This document shows, piece by piece, positions 40,593 through 52,429 of a stretch of DNA of 64,000 bases. A program made the translations under genes and the position numbers. Each line of letters starts with the position of its first letter. Within the stretch, counting starts at the first letter, position 1. Under the pieces are notes generated by a model. That model was not told where the DNA came from and did no database searches. It saw nothing but the letters and a program-made list of their open reading frames with translations. The stretch is from Monosiga brevicollis MX1 (lineage: Eukaryota; Opisthokonta; Choanoflagellata; Craspedida; Salpingoecidae), in the NCBI RefSeq assembly GCF_000002865.3, contig NW_001865044.1, positions 1,149,628 through 1,213,627 on the forward strand. Direction: 5' to 3'.

Positions 40593-41737
40593 GGCACCGG
40601 TCGCGAGACTCAAGGCTCCAGTTGAATTGAAAGAAACGCGATGAATTAAAAAAAAAAGGGGTGGGGGGGGAAGGGGGGGTGATAAGGGAAGGCAAGAGTG
40701 CCCAGTCGCCGGCTGCCGTTTGTTGTTGCTGCGACGTCGGCACCAAACCAAAACAAACCAAAAAGGATGAGAAATGCAATACAAATTGAGCGCTCCCTCC
40801 TTTCCCCAGTAGTAGGTTGACCGATCCATGCACACGACGTGTACCAACTGTACCATGTGCCATCTCCCCGTCCCGCCCCAGCCACTGGCTGACCACCCGG
40901 CTGCCATCTCAAGGCCGGGCGTCCATCATCTCGTGCCACTTACCCCAAAAAATCGGCTTGAAACCGCTCAGGATGAAATAAAATGAAAACCCCCTATTCC
41001 GTGTACGGCTGCTACATTAACTGGAAATAAAGCTGCATTAAATTGTATACTGGGCACACCAAGCTGTATTTTATCTGCAATAAGCTCCAAGTTTTTACTA
41101 TATAATTGCTTATGTATCTACGATATCTTGATATTTTGGTGCAATTACCTGTATGTAAATATGGGATTGCTCATCAGAAGAGCTGCTATAACTATATAGT
41201 ATGGACGGAAGCGGCTTACTTCAATAACTTTGTATTTATATTCACAAAGTCAAGCTTGATCCCCATTGAACTCTACACCAACTAGATTAAATTGGTCGTA
41301 AGCTTCGTACACTCATTATTCGCTCACCATCCGCAGATTGTGTGTACACACACAGAATGTGGACGCTGATCAATATGTAAAAGTGTGACCGTTATCACAC
41401 TTCTTTTTTACAAAGACGCTGAAAGTTGTGCTGTTGCCAACACCTGTTACTTACATCTTTTTCTCCGCACCATGTTTATCAGCATGTCAGACAGATGGAT
41501 AACTTTGGCTCCGCTACTTTCGGACGTTTCGTCTAATATTAGGAGCATCAAGTGCGGACATTGAAACGAAGCTGTTGCTGCTGCTGCGTATTTTTCTCTC
41601 CAAGGCCTCCGATGGGGTGACGTGCGGGGCTGTGCGACAAGGTCTTTTTCTCGGTCGGAACTGCGGATGGCGTGAGGCTTGGACTTGTCGGTTTTAAGAG
41701 CCGAATGCTCTGGCAAAAGGACGCAAGGTGATGAACG
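40593..41737. other. Divergent intergenic region with an AT-rich island
   Basis: Bases about 40970-41450 are distinctly AT-rich compared with all neighbours and hold no open frame of protein-like composition. No GA/CT tract here, unlike the other divergent spaces in the window. The polymerase gene starts at 41738. Confidence 0.55.
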
Positions 41738-44496
41738 ATGAGTGTGGGTGAGGACACGGCAGTCCTGCACCTGGATGCAGACAGGTATGTCCGTGCCATT
41801 TTTTATTTTTTTTATTTTTTTCCGTCCCAGTCTGCATAAAAGGCCTGATGCGCTGCTTTTGCACATCCTCGGGTCAAGCTTTTTCTGTCAAGTCGAGTGC
41901 CAGCGACGGTCCGTCGACTTTACGCAGCCCGTCGCCGTCCAGCAACACCAAGACATTATTTCCCTCAACCCTCAGGTACGGTAATTGCGGGTTAATTTCT
42001 CACCCAGCAGCAAGCCCTCGTGAGCTCATGCACATGGACGGGCACATGGACGGGCGCCGACTGACGCCTCCTCCACGTTGTGCCGCATTCAGGCCAAGGC
42101 CTTGGGTGTGCATAAGCACATGAAACCAGCCGAAGCCCGAAAACTTCTTCAACCTGTCGCCGGCCACCTCCTTCATGTTTTTGCCGGTACGGCACAAATC
42201 CCTTTTCCTCGTGTCCCACAAATCACTTTTCCTCGTGCCACTGGGACCGAACTTGCAGCACCGGCCGTTTTGCAAACCAATTGCTTTTCGCTGCTTCTGC
42301 CCAACTAACGCACAGCGCCATTGTGCGCAGAAACTTCGGGCCGTGTTTCCTATCGGCCCTATCGCCTCAAATCGCGTGAGCTGGTCGCCGTGATTCGTGC
42401 CCAGCTGGCTCCCAGTGACGTGCTCGAGGTAGCCAGGTGAGTGCCCCCTCGGCCATTGACTTCCCTCTACTCTACTCTGCTCAGACGCCCCAGCTCTCTG
42501 CACTTGCCGTCCACCCCGCTTCTCGCACTGAGGAACCCGGTCTGGTCTGAGTGAGCTGGCCTGCCCATCCTCCCATCTTCGTTGACAGCATAGACGAGGT
42601 GTACATCGCCCGACCTCACACGTCTCCACTCCATCTCAAGGCCTGGGCAGACGAGCTGCGTCACCTGGTCCACCTTCACACTGGCCTCCATGTATCCACT
42701 GGCATTGCCCATAACAAATTCTTGGCCAAGATTGCCTCGTCCTTAGCCAAACCCGCCGGCACCGTCGTCATTGCGGGCCCGTGCGTAACCTGCCAGACTG
42801 CACCCGCCTGCTGGCCTAATGCGCCCGCTGCGTTCTCATGCCGCGGTCCTCTTTTTGCCTCCAATACAGCGAAGAAGCGCACCGTGCCTTGCAAACGCTC
42901 CCTGCCAAGAAGCTGCCCGGCCTTGGTGCCAAGGTGGGTTGCAAATTCTGCCTTGTGAAGCCAATACTTTTTTGCTCCACATGCCCTCCCCCTGTCGCTG
43001 CCCAGACTGGCTCAGGCTGCGAGCCAGGCTGGGACAAGCATCGTCCCATACCCTTGACGCCAGCGCTTCTCCGTCCTGGCCACACAGGCCGAATTGCTCG
43101 CGCAAGCCCGGGTATACCTCGCACCCGACCTTTTAACTGCAGATCCTGGCCTATTGCGTATGTCCCCTGCCTCCGCACGTCCCTTGGTGATGCCCAACCA
43201 CGACACACTGGGTTGATCATCTCACTTACCAAACACCCACGCTGTATGCGTCTGCACCATGCTTCTTTCAGGCCAATGTCTCAACTGCACACCTGGTGCC
43301 CTTGCCACCTACCGCGACCTAGCGCAAGGTCTCGACCCGCGACCAGTACTCAACAAGGTAATGTCAAACCACGTTCTGCCCGAGTATTAGCCACTTTGGC
43401 CTTTGAATTCACTTTGTTGGCCACCGATTTTAGGGGCCTCCTCTAAGCTATGGTGTGCACACAAGCTTCTCCCCGTGGTCCATTCCGCAATTTGACTCTC
43501 TCACCGGCCTCCCCACTGGCAAGGTAGCCCGATGACACACAGTATCATCGTTCTGTGTTTTCTTGATGCCTTTTCTTCCCTTTTGATGCCGCCGATCCTT
43601 GTGCCATAATGGGGCGATTACCTGCTGCTCAATCAGGCTCGCCTCGTCAAGAAGGTTGGCGTTGATATTTGCGTGTTTGGTCGTGTAATTAGACCATCCA
43701 GCCCATCAAGGGCAACGATTTGAGTCCCATCCAACCCATGCTCGACGACATGGCCCACGAACTGCTCGAGCGCATTGCCGAGCACCCCCGTCGCCATCCT
43801 CGCACCCTCACTGTCGTGGTCAGGTCAGAGTCTGGCATCAGCTGTATTGAACACACACACACACCATCTGATTGCTTGGTCGCCTGCGCGTGTAGGCGCC
43901 CAGACGGGGCAGAAAGTAGCCACAGCGAGCTTTTTCCCCTGACCAGCCCCCGTCTCCAAGCCCTGTTCCAAAGTGCAGCGACACCAAACACCTTTCCAGG
44001 TCAGTGTCTCTACCTGGTCCTATCGACCTCAGCCCTACATGCGCTCGCCCTCAAAGCCCGCCTGCGTGCTGCAGCCTCAGAGGTAAAGCTGCTCAGCGAG
44101 GTACTACGTCGAGCCGTGGCTGGCCAAGTGCAAGACCATGAAATCGTCAAGCGAGGTTGGTCAGATCCATCTACTTACCTCTCCTCAAGACCAATGCACC
44201 ATGTCATCCCATGCACCCTCTTGCACCCTCTTGCCGTTGTCATCTGCGTTGCCGGGACGACTCCCACGCTGATATTCTGCAACCGCACAATAGTCTCTGC
44301 CACCGTCACCAATTTTGTGGAGCAACAACGAACTACAATGACCACCTTCTTTGCACGCGCACCGCCAACCGCACCGCCGCCCACGCACGAGGAAGACGTT
44401 GATGGTCTTTTTGCCGATGCCGCCGATCTCGACGATTGCAGTCCAGACTTGTGGATGGGTCTCTCTTCCCTGTCGAATAACCATGCCCACACTTGA
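41738..44496 (+). CDS. POLI: Y-family DNA polymerase, iota-like (Rad30 group)
   Basis: A gene of at least 12 exons. Firm exons are 41738-41784, 41879-41975, 42093-42186, 42331-42436, 42589-42780, 42870-42933 and 43088-43111; later ones reach the stop at 44494-44496. Palm motifs: LHLDADSFFCQVE with one metal-binding Asp, and SIDEVYI with the paired Asp-Glu of the second catalytic motif. Then come the helix of VSTGIAHNKFLAKIASSLAKP and the helix-hairpin-helix piece KKLPGLGAK. The little-finger part has QGLDPRPVLNKGPPLS, close to the SFG-D-PV-GPP signature of pol iota, and LTVVVRRRPDG. The C terminus shows TTMTTFFAR, which resembles the PCNA-binding boxes of pol eta and iota. No UBZ or UBM ubiquitin-binding motif was noticed. 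These enzymes copy past damaged bases. Two small exons near 43140-43370 could not be phased with certainty. Confidence 0.83.
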
Positions 44497-44753
44497 TCGA
44501 CACGTACAGAGGTCAAGCGCCTCGGAACATTTCGAGTGCTCTACCCCAGAGCCAAACTACGTGTATTAACCCGCTCGAGGGATTACGCCGATTGGCAGAG
44601 CTAAAAGAAAAATACTAATGGACGAAGAGAATCGACCAGAAAAAAAATTGATAATCAACTCTTCAAGTCAATGATACATTTCATCATTCTCGCGGAACCG
44701 TCTCTTGCTTTGCGTGTTAGCTTTCAAAGTCAACAGAATGCTTGAGCTTGAGC

Positions 44754-47700
44754 TCAGTCCGAGCTCAAAAAGGCCAAGGAGAAACGATTGCGCTCCATCA
44801 GGTCACCCAATTGCTGGGACTGAATAGACAAGGCCTTTTGCACATCGCGAATGGCCGGGCGATAGCGTGGTGCGTTGTCGCGCACGTGGCGACCATGATG
44901 GTTCAGCAAAGCCAGAGTCCAGTGCAAGTAAAAGTCTAACAGACAAAGCGTCAGCCAATAGATGAGCTAAAACGGGACAAAAGGCGGGGTTGATGCAGGA
45001 AGAAAATCATGTCAAGCAAGAGCGCTTTCAAAAACTCGACACAAACCAAGATGGCGGCTTTTCTCCAACTGTCGCGCGAGCAACTCCAGCATGGGCTTGA
45101 GATAAAATTGCGACAAATTCTGTGGAAGGAACCCAGCAAGCATGCCAGGGTGAATTCTCAACACAGACATTGCCAGAGATAGACGGTCACGCTCTGCCCC
45201 ACATCGGTCACCCACCTGGGCCAGGGCAGGAATATCTTCGACTCGGGTGGCCTCAACGGCGGCCCGAATCAATTCGGCATCGTTCAGTCGGAAGGACAGG
45301 ACTAGGCCGGACAGCACATCTCCGCGGTCCAGGGCTGCGCGCACATTCTCCGGCGTCACATCGATATCCAGATCAAAAGGATCAAAAATTTCACTGCCAA
45401 GAATGGCGACGCACACATGAGCACCGACCAGCCTAAAGGCACCCACTGACCAGGCCGAAAGGGCAAGCATGCCTGGCTCGAAGTTTCTCACCTGTCGTCG
45501 ATCGAAAAGAGAACGAGGCCCTCCGTGGTGGCTGCCACAAAAGAGCGTCCAGAGGGTGCAAAAGACACCGCCTTGCATCGAATCTCAGGCCGTGTGCGGC
45601 GACTGCTGAGATCACCCTTCTTTACACCCGGCAGATTGAAGTTGACGCGCTCCTCCAAATCACTGCCCGACTCGTCGTCATCAATCTCCATCAGGTTGCC
45701 TGCCTGCAGAAGCACAACCCATGGTCGTGAAATAAAAAAATAAAAAATAAAACACACACACACACACACACACACACATTTCGACACCAATTGCAGCCTC
45801 GTCACCGAACCTCGGAATCATATTTGCTGTTGAGACGCTTCAGCATGGCATCCATGCTCAAGTTACTGGACAATGCAAACTGCTTGAGCAGGACCTTGTT
45901 GCGCCCGTGATACAGACACACTGCAACAGCATGGAACAACGATCGAGGCGCGATTGAGCCCTCTGCCAACACGACACCATTCACCCAAAGCAGCGAACCA
46001 GCGGCCTCCAGCTACAACGCCACGTATGGAACACCCGGGGTTGAGGAGTACTCTGGAGTTTTGACGTACCAAACTTGCTCTGGCCACCGGCCAGGAGGAA
46101 CTCGCCATCCGGGGTGAAGCAGAGGCTAGAAAAGGTCTTGCCAGCCCGCAGCTGGGTGGATGACACCTTGTCGGCCGTGCTTCGGCCCAAACGCAAGTCA
46201 CGGCGAATCTCCAGCGTGCCTGTACCCCAAAAGCACAACCACGCAACGCCATCCATTACCGCCCCGAAACCAACATTGACAAAGAAAGACCAGGGCGTTG
46301 AACAGCACGCGTGCGCCATGCTGTTGCAGCGAACACGTACCCTTGGAGATGAGTTCAGGAACAGAGAAGAAGGACAGGATACCATTGAGCGTGCTGACGG
46401 CGATTTCACTGCCAATGGGGCTCATGGCCAAGGCCACGGCGTCCGAGCCCAGCTCGACCTGCCGGTGAATATTTGAGCAGCACGCAAGAGCCCATGAAGC
46501 TGCCGCCGCTCTGGCGACCGAATGTAGACAGAAGAGGTGATCCTAGACTCACAGTCTCGCGCGCGTTTTGGTTGTCATACAAGCTCCACAGCTTGATGCT
46601 CTTGTCCCACGACGTTGAGATGAGCGTGGCCTCGGTGGGGTGGAAGGCAAGCGCGCTCACGGGACCTTCGTGGCCACTGATCACGTCCACCAGCTTGCCC
46701 GTCTGGAGTGACCACACAAAAATCTCAAACGTCTCCAAACAACCAGCACAGACCAGCTCCCCACTCGCATCGGTGGCTAGTGAGCCAAACTGTGACGATG
46801 CAAGACGATGTCCAGATACAAACAAAAAGCATCCATTGGATTGAGATGCATCAAGCGTTGGGTGAGGGTCGTCAGCGGCGAGGCCTCACCTGGCTCGGAT
46901 GCGGGCTAGTCATGGTTCGGAAGTTACGGTAGCGGGTTGTATCAAAAGCACGGACGGTGCCGTCAAGAGATGCCGACAGGACTGCCAGGCCGCTTTGCAC
47001 AAAGACCAACCCGGTGACCCCAGCTGCAAAACGTTTGAACGTGCACGACCAAGGTGAGGGCGCCATGCATCATGGCAGAATCGATGTGCATGTCAGCGCG
47101 TGTCTACGTACCGAGGTGCTCCTTGAAAGTGACAACGCAAAAACCCGTGGAGGTATTCCACAACTTGACTTTGCCGTCGTCGCCACCAGATGCCATGAGT
47201 TGGCCGTTGGGGCTAAAGGCCACGACGTTCGAGTCATAGAAGTGGCCTTGCTGCTTGAGAATGTAAGATTCTGATTGCCACTCCCACACCAACAGTTGCC
47301 CAAGCTTGCTGCTGGCCAGAGCCAGCCATTCGCCAGTCGCGTTGACCGCAACCGATGTAATGCGCTTTTGTGACACACTATCCAAAGAAAAGTGGCCCAT
47401 AAACGTAAGCGCAGCAGGCAAAGCAGGCATCAACCAGAAAGCAAGGAAAGTAACGACGCCGATCAGGGCGCTGACAAGGCTTCAGTGGCAACGGATCTCC
47501 AACCTGAGAGAATGAATATTTGAAAATTCAGGCACCTCGTAGAGCGCAAAGACGCCATTGGTAAAGCCCACGGTCAGAATGCTGCTGGGTTTGTGCAGGA
47601 CTGCACAGGTCACCTTGGCATGGTGTTGCATAAAGTAGTGGCGATCAGCTGCAGAGGTGCGCCAGCGGGGCAGGGCCACAGCCACGGTTTTGGCTTCTTC

Positions 47701-49564
47701 GTCATTCTCTGAAGAGTCGCCTGCAGAGTCGCCTTCCTCGCTCCCCGATCCCGACTGGTCGGTGCCGCTGTTTGACGGGGATTCAGCGTCAGACTCATGA
47801 TCGGAGCCTGATCCTGAGTCGGCATCATCCTGTTGCGCATCCTAGAGCAAAGGGAAGAAACAGGAGAGGGGCGGGCACACATTAGACAAGCAAAACTGCT
47901 CGGCGCCTCAGCCGGAAAATGCGTTTGACGAACATGTGCCGTTTGTTCATCGAGGTCTGCGGCATCGAGGTCGCTCTCGTCATCCGAGTTCTCGGTCGGA
48001 CGCATGAGTCGCGCGCGCACAGCACCACCACGAGCATGGAGACGGGCTTTGTAGTTGAAGCGACGAGCAGCTAAGGAAAAGGTGCGAGGACATTTACAAT
48101 GTCAATGAGGATTAGAACGCGACGACGATGGAACGGGTTGGCCAAAGCTGTCAAGCAGGGAAAGCCCCATGTCGCGGAGCAAAGCGCCAGACAACTCACG
48201 AATTTGGACGGTCTCATCAAAGCTGTGCCAGTGCAAAAGGGTACCATCACGCGAGATGGTGTAGACCTGCAGTTGCGAGGAGTAGCGAGACTGGGTCAGG
48301 CACGGATGACTAAAGTGGCAACTCCGGGTCGGTGGCGTGCTGTACCCACGTCATGTGACTCGTGTGCAAAGGCACAGTACATGATGCGCTCGCGGTGGGC
48401 ACCGAGAATGAAGGGCCGAAAGCCAGGGATGGGATCAAGGCTAAAGATTCGTGCTGTGGCGTCTTGGCCACCGGCGACAATGAAGCGCGAGTCATGGCTC
48501 CAGTCGAGGCAGCTGACGGGCGTTGTGTGGCCAACGAGGCGGCGATAGAGGCTAAAGGACACAAATTTTTTATCCTGCCCTGGTGTACGCCAGACCTGAA
48601 CCAGCTTCTGATGGGTCACTGCCAAAAAACTGCGTGCAGAGAGTGGGGGCAACACCAAGGGTCAAAAGATGTCTCAGGCACGGCATGTGTAGGCCAAGTG
48701 CTGTGTTGTTCAGGGTGGGCAGCCAGAGCGAGGGATGATGAACACGTACCGGCCGTTGGGACTGAATTTGACATCGTGCACGCGAGCCTTAAAGTTGAAT
48801 CGTTTGAGGGCGACGCGGCGAGGTAGGTTGCACAACACGGCATAGCCGTCTAGGTCATGAGGCAGCCAGTACAGACCAAAAGGGCGAATGCTGGTGAGAT
48901 ATGACGCTGGATAGAGGTTGTCAGCCCCGGCATGCCATTATGTGAATGCTGTGAGCGTGATGGGCGCAGGCGGGGACGCACCGCGGTCGACGATCAGGAG
49001 GAGCAGACCATTGGGCGAAACTGCCATCCGATCAATGTCCGAACGCGTCTCAAAAGGCAAGGTGCGAGTGGCATGGCTGGAATGAAAGAAGACATCGCAA
49101 ACCATGAGTGGTAGGAAACCCAGTTGCAACCATCAAGCCGAGGTTGCGGCCGGCATTGCAGCGAGCCTTTGAGCCAAAGTACAAAGACCAAGCAGGTACC
49201 TACTTGACCAGGTCAAAGTGGGTAACGCGATTGCCCACAGCGGAAAGAAGGGAGTTGCCATCGGGAGTAAAGATGACATTGCCACCCTTGTGCACCGTGC
49301 CGCACAAATTGGTAAACTGTTGCCAGTCACATCAGACACATGCAGAGCGCGCCGCCAAAAAAAAAAAGAAAAAAAAAAAAAAAAGGTCAGTCAGAGGCGA
49401 AGCAAACCATGGAACACCTGTCTCTGTAGACAAACCCCGACGCCACCCAAACACAAGCCATCCTCCACATCAACAGATTGCATTCATAACCCCCTTTGCC
49501 CCCTCTTCAACTCGCCCCATCCCACAACCATCAGTCTCGCTCGTACCTGATAGTCGAGGCTCAT
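44754..49564 (-). CDS. PWP2: PWP2 / UTP1, small-subunit processome WD40 protein
   Basis: Many exons. The first is only 18 bases (49564-49547, MSLDYQ), followed by 49316 to about 49206, then 49076-48982. Two WD40 propellers are visible. Diagnostic pieces: GGNVIFTPDGNSLLSAVGNRV, KARVHDVKFSPNGR, GQLLVWEWQSESYILKQQGH, GGDDGKVKLWNTSTGFCVVTF, SASLDGTVRAFDTTRYRNFR, and SGHEGPVSALAFHP. After the propellers comes DPFDLDIDVTPENVRAAL and the C-terminal UTP12-type helical domain (FYLHWTLALLNHHG), ending at a TGA finishing at 44754. The protein is a core member of the UTP-B complex in the nucleolus, needed for early 18S rRNA processing. An acidic Ser/Asp/Glu insert (about 47830-47690) sits between propeller blades at the same place as in human PWP2. 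Introns hold short CA and A runs (45753-45778, 49355-49384). Confidence 0.95.
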
Positions 49565-50224
49565 CCTGCCGGTCCAGCCCGAAAAATAGCAAGCCACCTC
49601 TCTCAAACTCTCTCAAACTCTCTCTAACTCTAACTCTCTCAAACTCTTCTCTCTCTCTCAAACTCTCTCTCAAACTCTTCTCTCAAACTCTTCTGTCTCT
49701 CTCTCTTTCTCTCAAACTCTCTCAAACTCTCTCTCAAACTCTCTCTCAAACTCTCTCTCTCTCTCTCTCAAACTCTCTCTCCCACTCTCTCTCTCTCTCT
49801 CTCCACACACACACATGCTCGTGCAAGATGACAACACGTGTCTCTTTTGTCTGACTTTTGATGAGGATGCTATTTTTGGTGTGGTTGCTGTGGCTGTTTG
49901 TTTTTGGTTGTTCGTGTTCATGTCTCTGCTGTGCCTGTCTGCTCGTGTCCGTGTCTGTCTGAGTGTTCATGTCTGTCTCTGTGACTTTGCCTGTGCCTGT
50001 GTCTGTGTCTTTGCCTGTGCCTGTGTGTCTCTGTGTCTGTGTCTGTGCCCGTCTGTGTCTCTCTGTCTCTCTGTCTCTCTATCTCTCTGTTTCTCTATCT
50101 CTATCTCTCTGTCTCTCTGTCTGTCTCTCTGGGCCTCATCACATGCATCACAGAGCATTGTCTATAACATCTATTATTCTTCGCTTTGGTGTTCTGACGA
50201 GTCGAGCATCGCTTGGCGTACAGG
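49565..50224. other. Upstream region of PWP2 with CT repeats
   Basis: Holds a CT tract with CTCTCAAA units (49593-49802) and a TGTCTGTGTCTCT-like stretch (about 49920-50130). No gene recognised. The fukutin gene ends at 50225 on its right. Confidence 0.55.
49593..49802. repeat. (CT)n with CTCTCAAA minisatellite units, copy 1
   Basis: About 210 bases in which CT dinucleotides alternate with AAACTCTCTC-type units. The same compound motif appears at 52090-52204. Confidence 0.95.
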
Positions 50225-51669
50225 TCAGGTATGCCCCGCTGCTCCGGGTTTGTCATGGAGGATGAGCTCAGCGGGGCGAGGTTTGGCAGGACAGACGTCG
50301 CATTGGATCACTTCGGGGTGAAGGGATCGAGGCCAGGCACCATTGGGGCGGACATTGGGGGGGCTGGACTTCCAATCCCAGGAACGCACGGGCGTTTCCC
50401 ACCCATCGCCATAGTTGGCCCGTAAGTACTGCGCCGTGTCGCAGGGAACTCGAACGGGCACATCGGCAAAGACCGCAGGGCAAAGCGAAAAGGGAGCAAA
50501 GTCATAACGGTATTTGTTGCCGGTGCGCGCTTGCGTCCCTCCATTCCAAAAGGTCCCCGTAGTTCGGTCATGATAGAAAAAGAAAATATCGAGCTTTAGA
50601 GCACCCTCGGCTGTAGCCAGCTCAAAGGAGAGCTCAAAGCTATCCCCGGGTCGACCGAATCGATGGGAGAGGCGGAGGCCGAGGGCGGACAGCGGGCCCA
50701 GCATGCGAGCATCAAAATCTTCGGCAAACATGCCAATGTCCACGTCACCGCTGTAATCCAGAAAATCGCACTGTCGATACCACCCCAGTAAAGTCCCCGA
50801 CGAGAGCCAAAAGGGAAGCTGTAGACCCCAAAGAACTTGCGCCACCCGGCGCAGCATGTCCGTGGCTAACCGGCGAAAGACATGTCCCGAAGCCTAGCCC
50901 TCCACAACAACATGAATCAATGGCCGCGGGATCAGTGGACGCGTGCGTCAACCCAGGCAGCTTGGACGTCGCTGCAGGCGGTGCAACGTACCGTTGCTTG
51001 TGCAGGGTTCAGCTTGGGGTGCTGGAGAAAAAAGGCCGCGGCAGCCGTCGCGTTGCAAGTGAGCGCCTGCTCCACAGACCATGCCGTTGATGCCTGTGAC
51101 CAAGACACCAAGAGGTACCCAGGAGCTGGTGTTCCGGGCAAGGGTACCCACTGCTGGACAGCATTCAAAAAATGGGCCGCTGTCACCGCGGGTGGCGCAG
51201 CAGTGTCAAAGAGAATATGTGTGGCGGCCGCGATCACCTGCGCAACCGGCATGGGCTCGACTGGATCCTGTACAAGGGCTTGGACCACCTGCGCTCGCGT
51301 CTCATAGGCTGCAAGCCCGCGACAGGCGCTCGGGATGACCACATCGCCGAGGTGCTCGGGTGCGGCTATGAGCGCCTGAGACGGAGGCCAACGAGCTGGG
51401 CTCCACCAGTCCGCTAACGAACACACTGGTGCCGCCGCCCAGCCCTGTGTGCCGGGTACAAGAAGGTGCAACCGATTGGCGTGGAACCACTCCTGCTGAC
51501 AGGTACAATGATCAAGCATCTGCTGGGCCAGCAGTGTCATCTGCCAAATAGCCCCGCCGCTCAACACAATCAGGAGCAGCGCCAGGAGTGCTCGCCATCC
51601 GCCCGCGCCTGGCCCGCGCCCACACATGCGCCACCACATTCCGCAATTTGATTTGGAAGAGACCGTCAT
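50225..51669 (-). CDS. FKTN: Fukutin (ribitol-phosphate transferase, LicD-type fold)
   Basis: Two exons (51669-50992, 50893-50225) join in phase 0 to 448 residues (human 461). A type II membrane anchor (ALLALLLIVLSGGAIW) follows a short basic start, as for a Golgi enzyme. The catalytic half carries LPFWLSSGTLLGWYRQCDF, SGDVDIGMF with the metal-binding DxD-type acid pair, KLDIFFFYHD, WNGGTQARTG, and VRSWDWKSSPPNVRPNG. These pieces match animal fukutin closely. In animals fukutin adds the first ribitol-5-phosphate of the matriglycan linker on alpha-dystroglycan. Whether a dystroglycan-like target exists here cannot be seen. The gene is divergent from AnmK. The N-terminal half is more diverged than the catalytic half. 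Confidence 0.93.
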
Positions 51670-51874
51670 CTGCTGTTCAACCCATCGCCATCGCTCCCAG
51701 GCAGCCGTTTTTGAAGCACATCTCCGCGCTACCTCGTCAAAGTTTTATCGCGTTGCGCTCTCAGGGAGAAAGCAAAGCCAGACGACCAACAAGCCGTGCC
51801 TGCATGCTTGAATGAAAATCAGAAAGTGCGAAAGCAGTGAATGTTCTATTTTAATCGTGAATACGGTCACACTT

Positions 51875-51924
51875 NNNNNNNNNNNNNNNNNNNNNNNNNN
51901 NNNNNNNNNNNNNNNNNNNNNNNN
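51875..51924. other. Assembly gap (50 N)
   Basis: Run of N directly before a (CT)n microsatellite. Confidence 0.99.
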
Positions 51925-51928
51925 CACA

Positions 51929-52204
<276 letters not shown>

Positions 52205-52429
52205 AAATTTCGCGTACTCTGCTGGGAGCTGCAGTGGTGTGCTGGACTGCCGTTCGGGCGCAGCAGCGTGGCGTGCGGTGTAGTTGTTTAGCGAGGGAGA
52301 GGACGTGTGGGTTTTGGTATTTGAACGGGGACGGGGACGGCTGTGCATCCCTTGCTCGGTTACGCGTTCACGCCCTCACACGCCCTCACTCGCTCGCCCA
52401 CTGAGGTGGGGGCGAGTCGAGCCGATACC

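Noticed and set aside
40970-41450. AT-rich island as a transposon remnant
   Set aside because: No terminal repeats, target-site duplication or transposase-like frame could be seen, so it is kept only as a composition finding.
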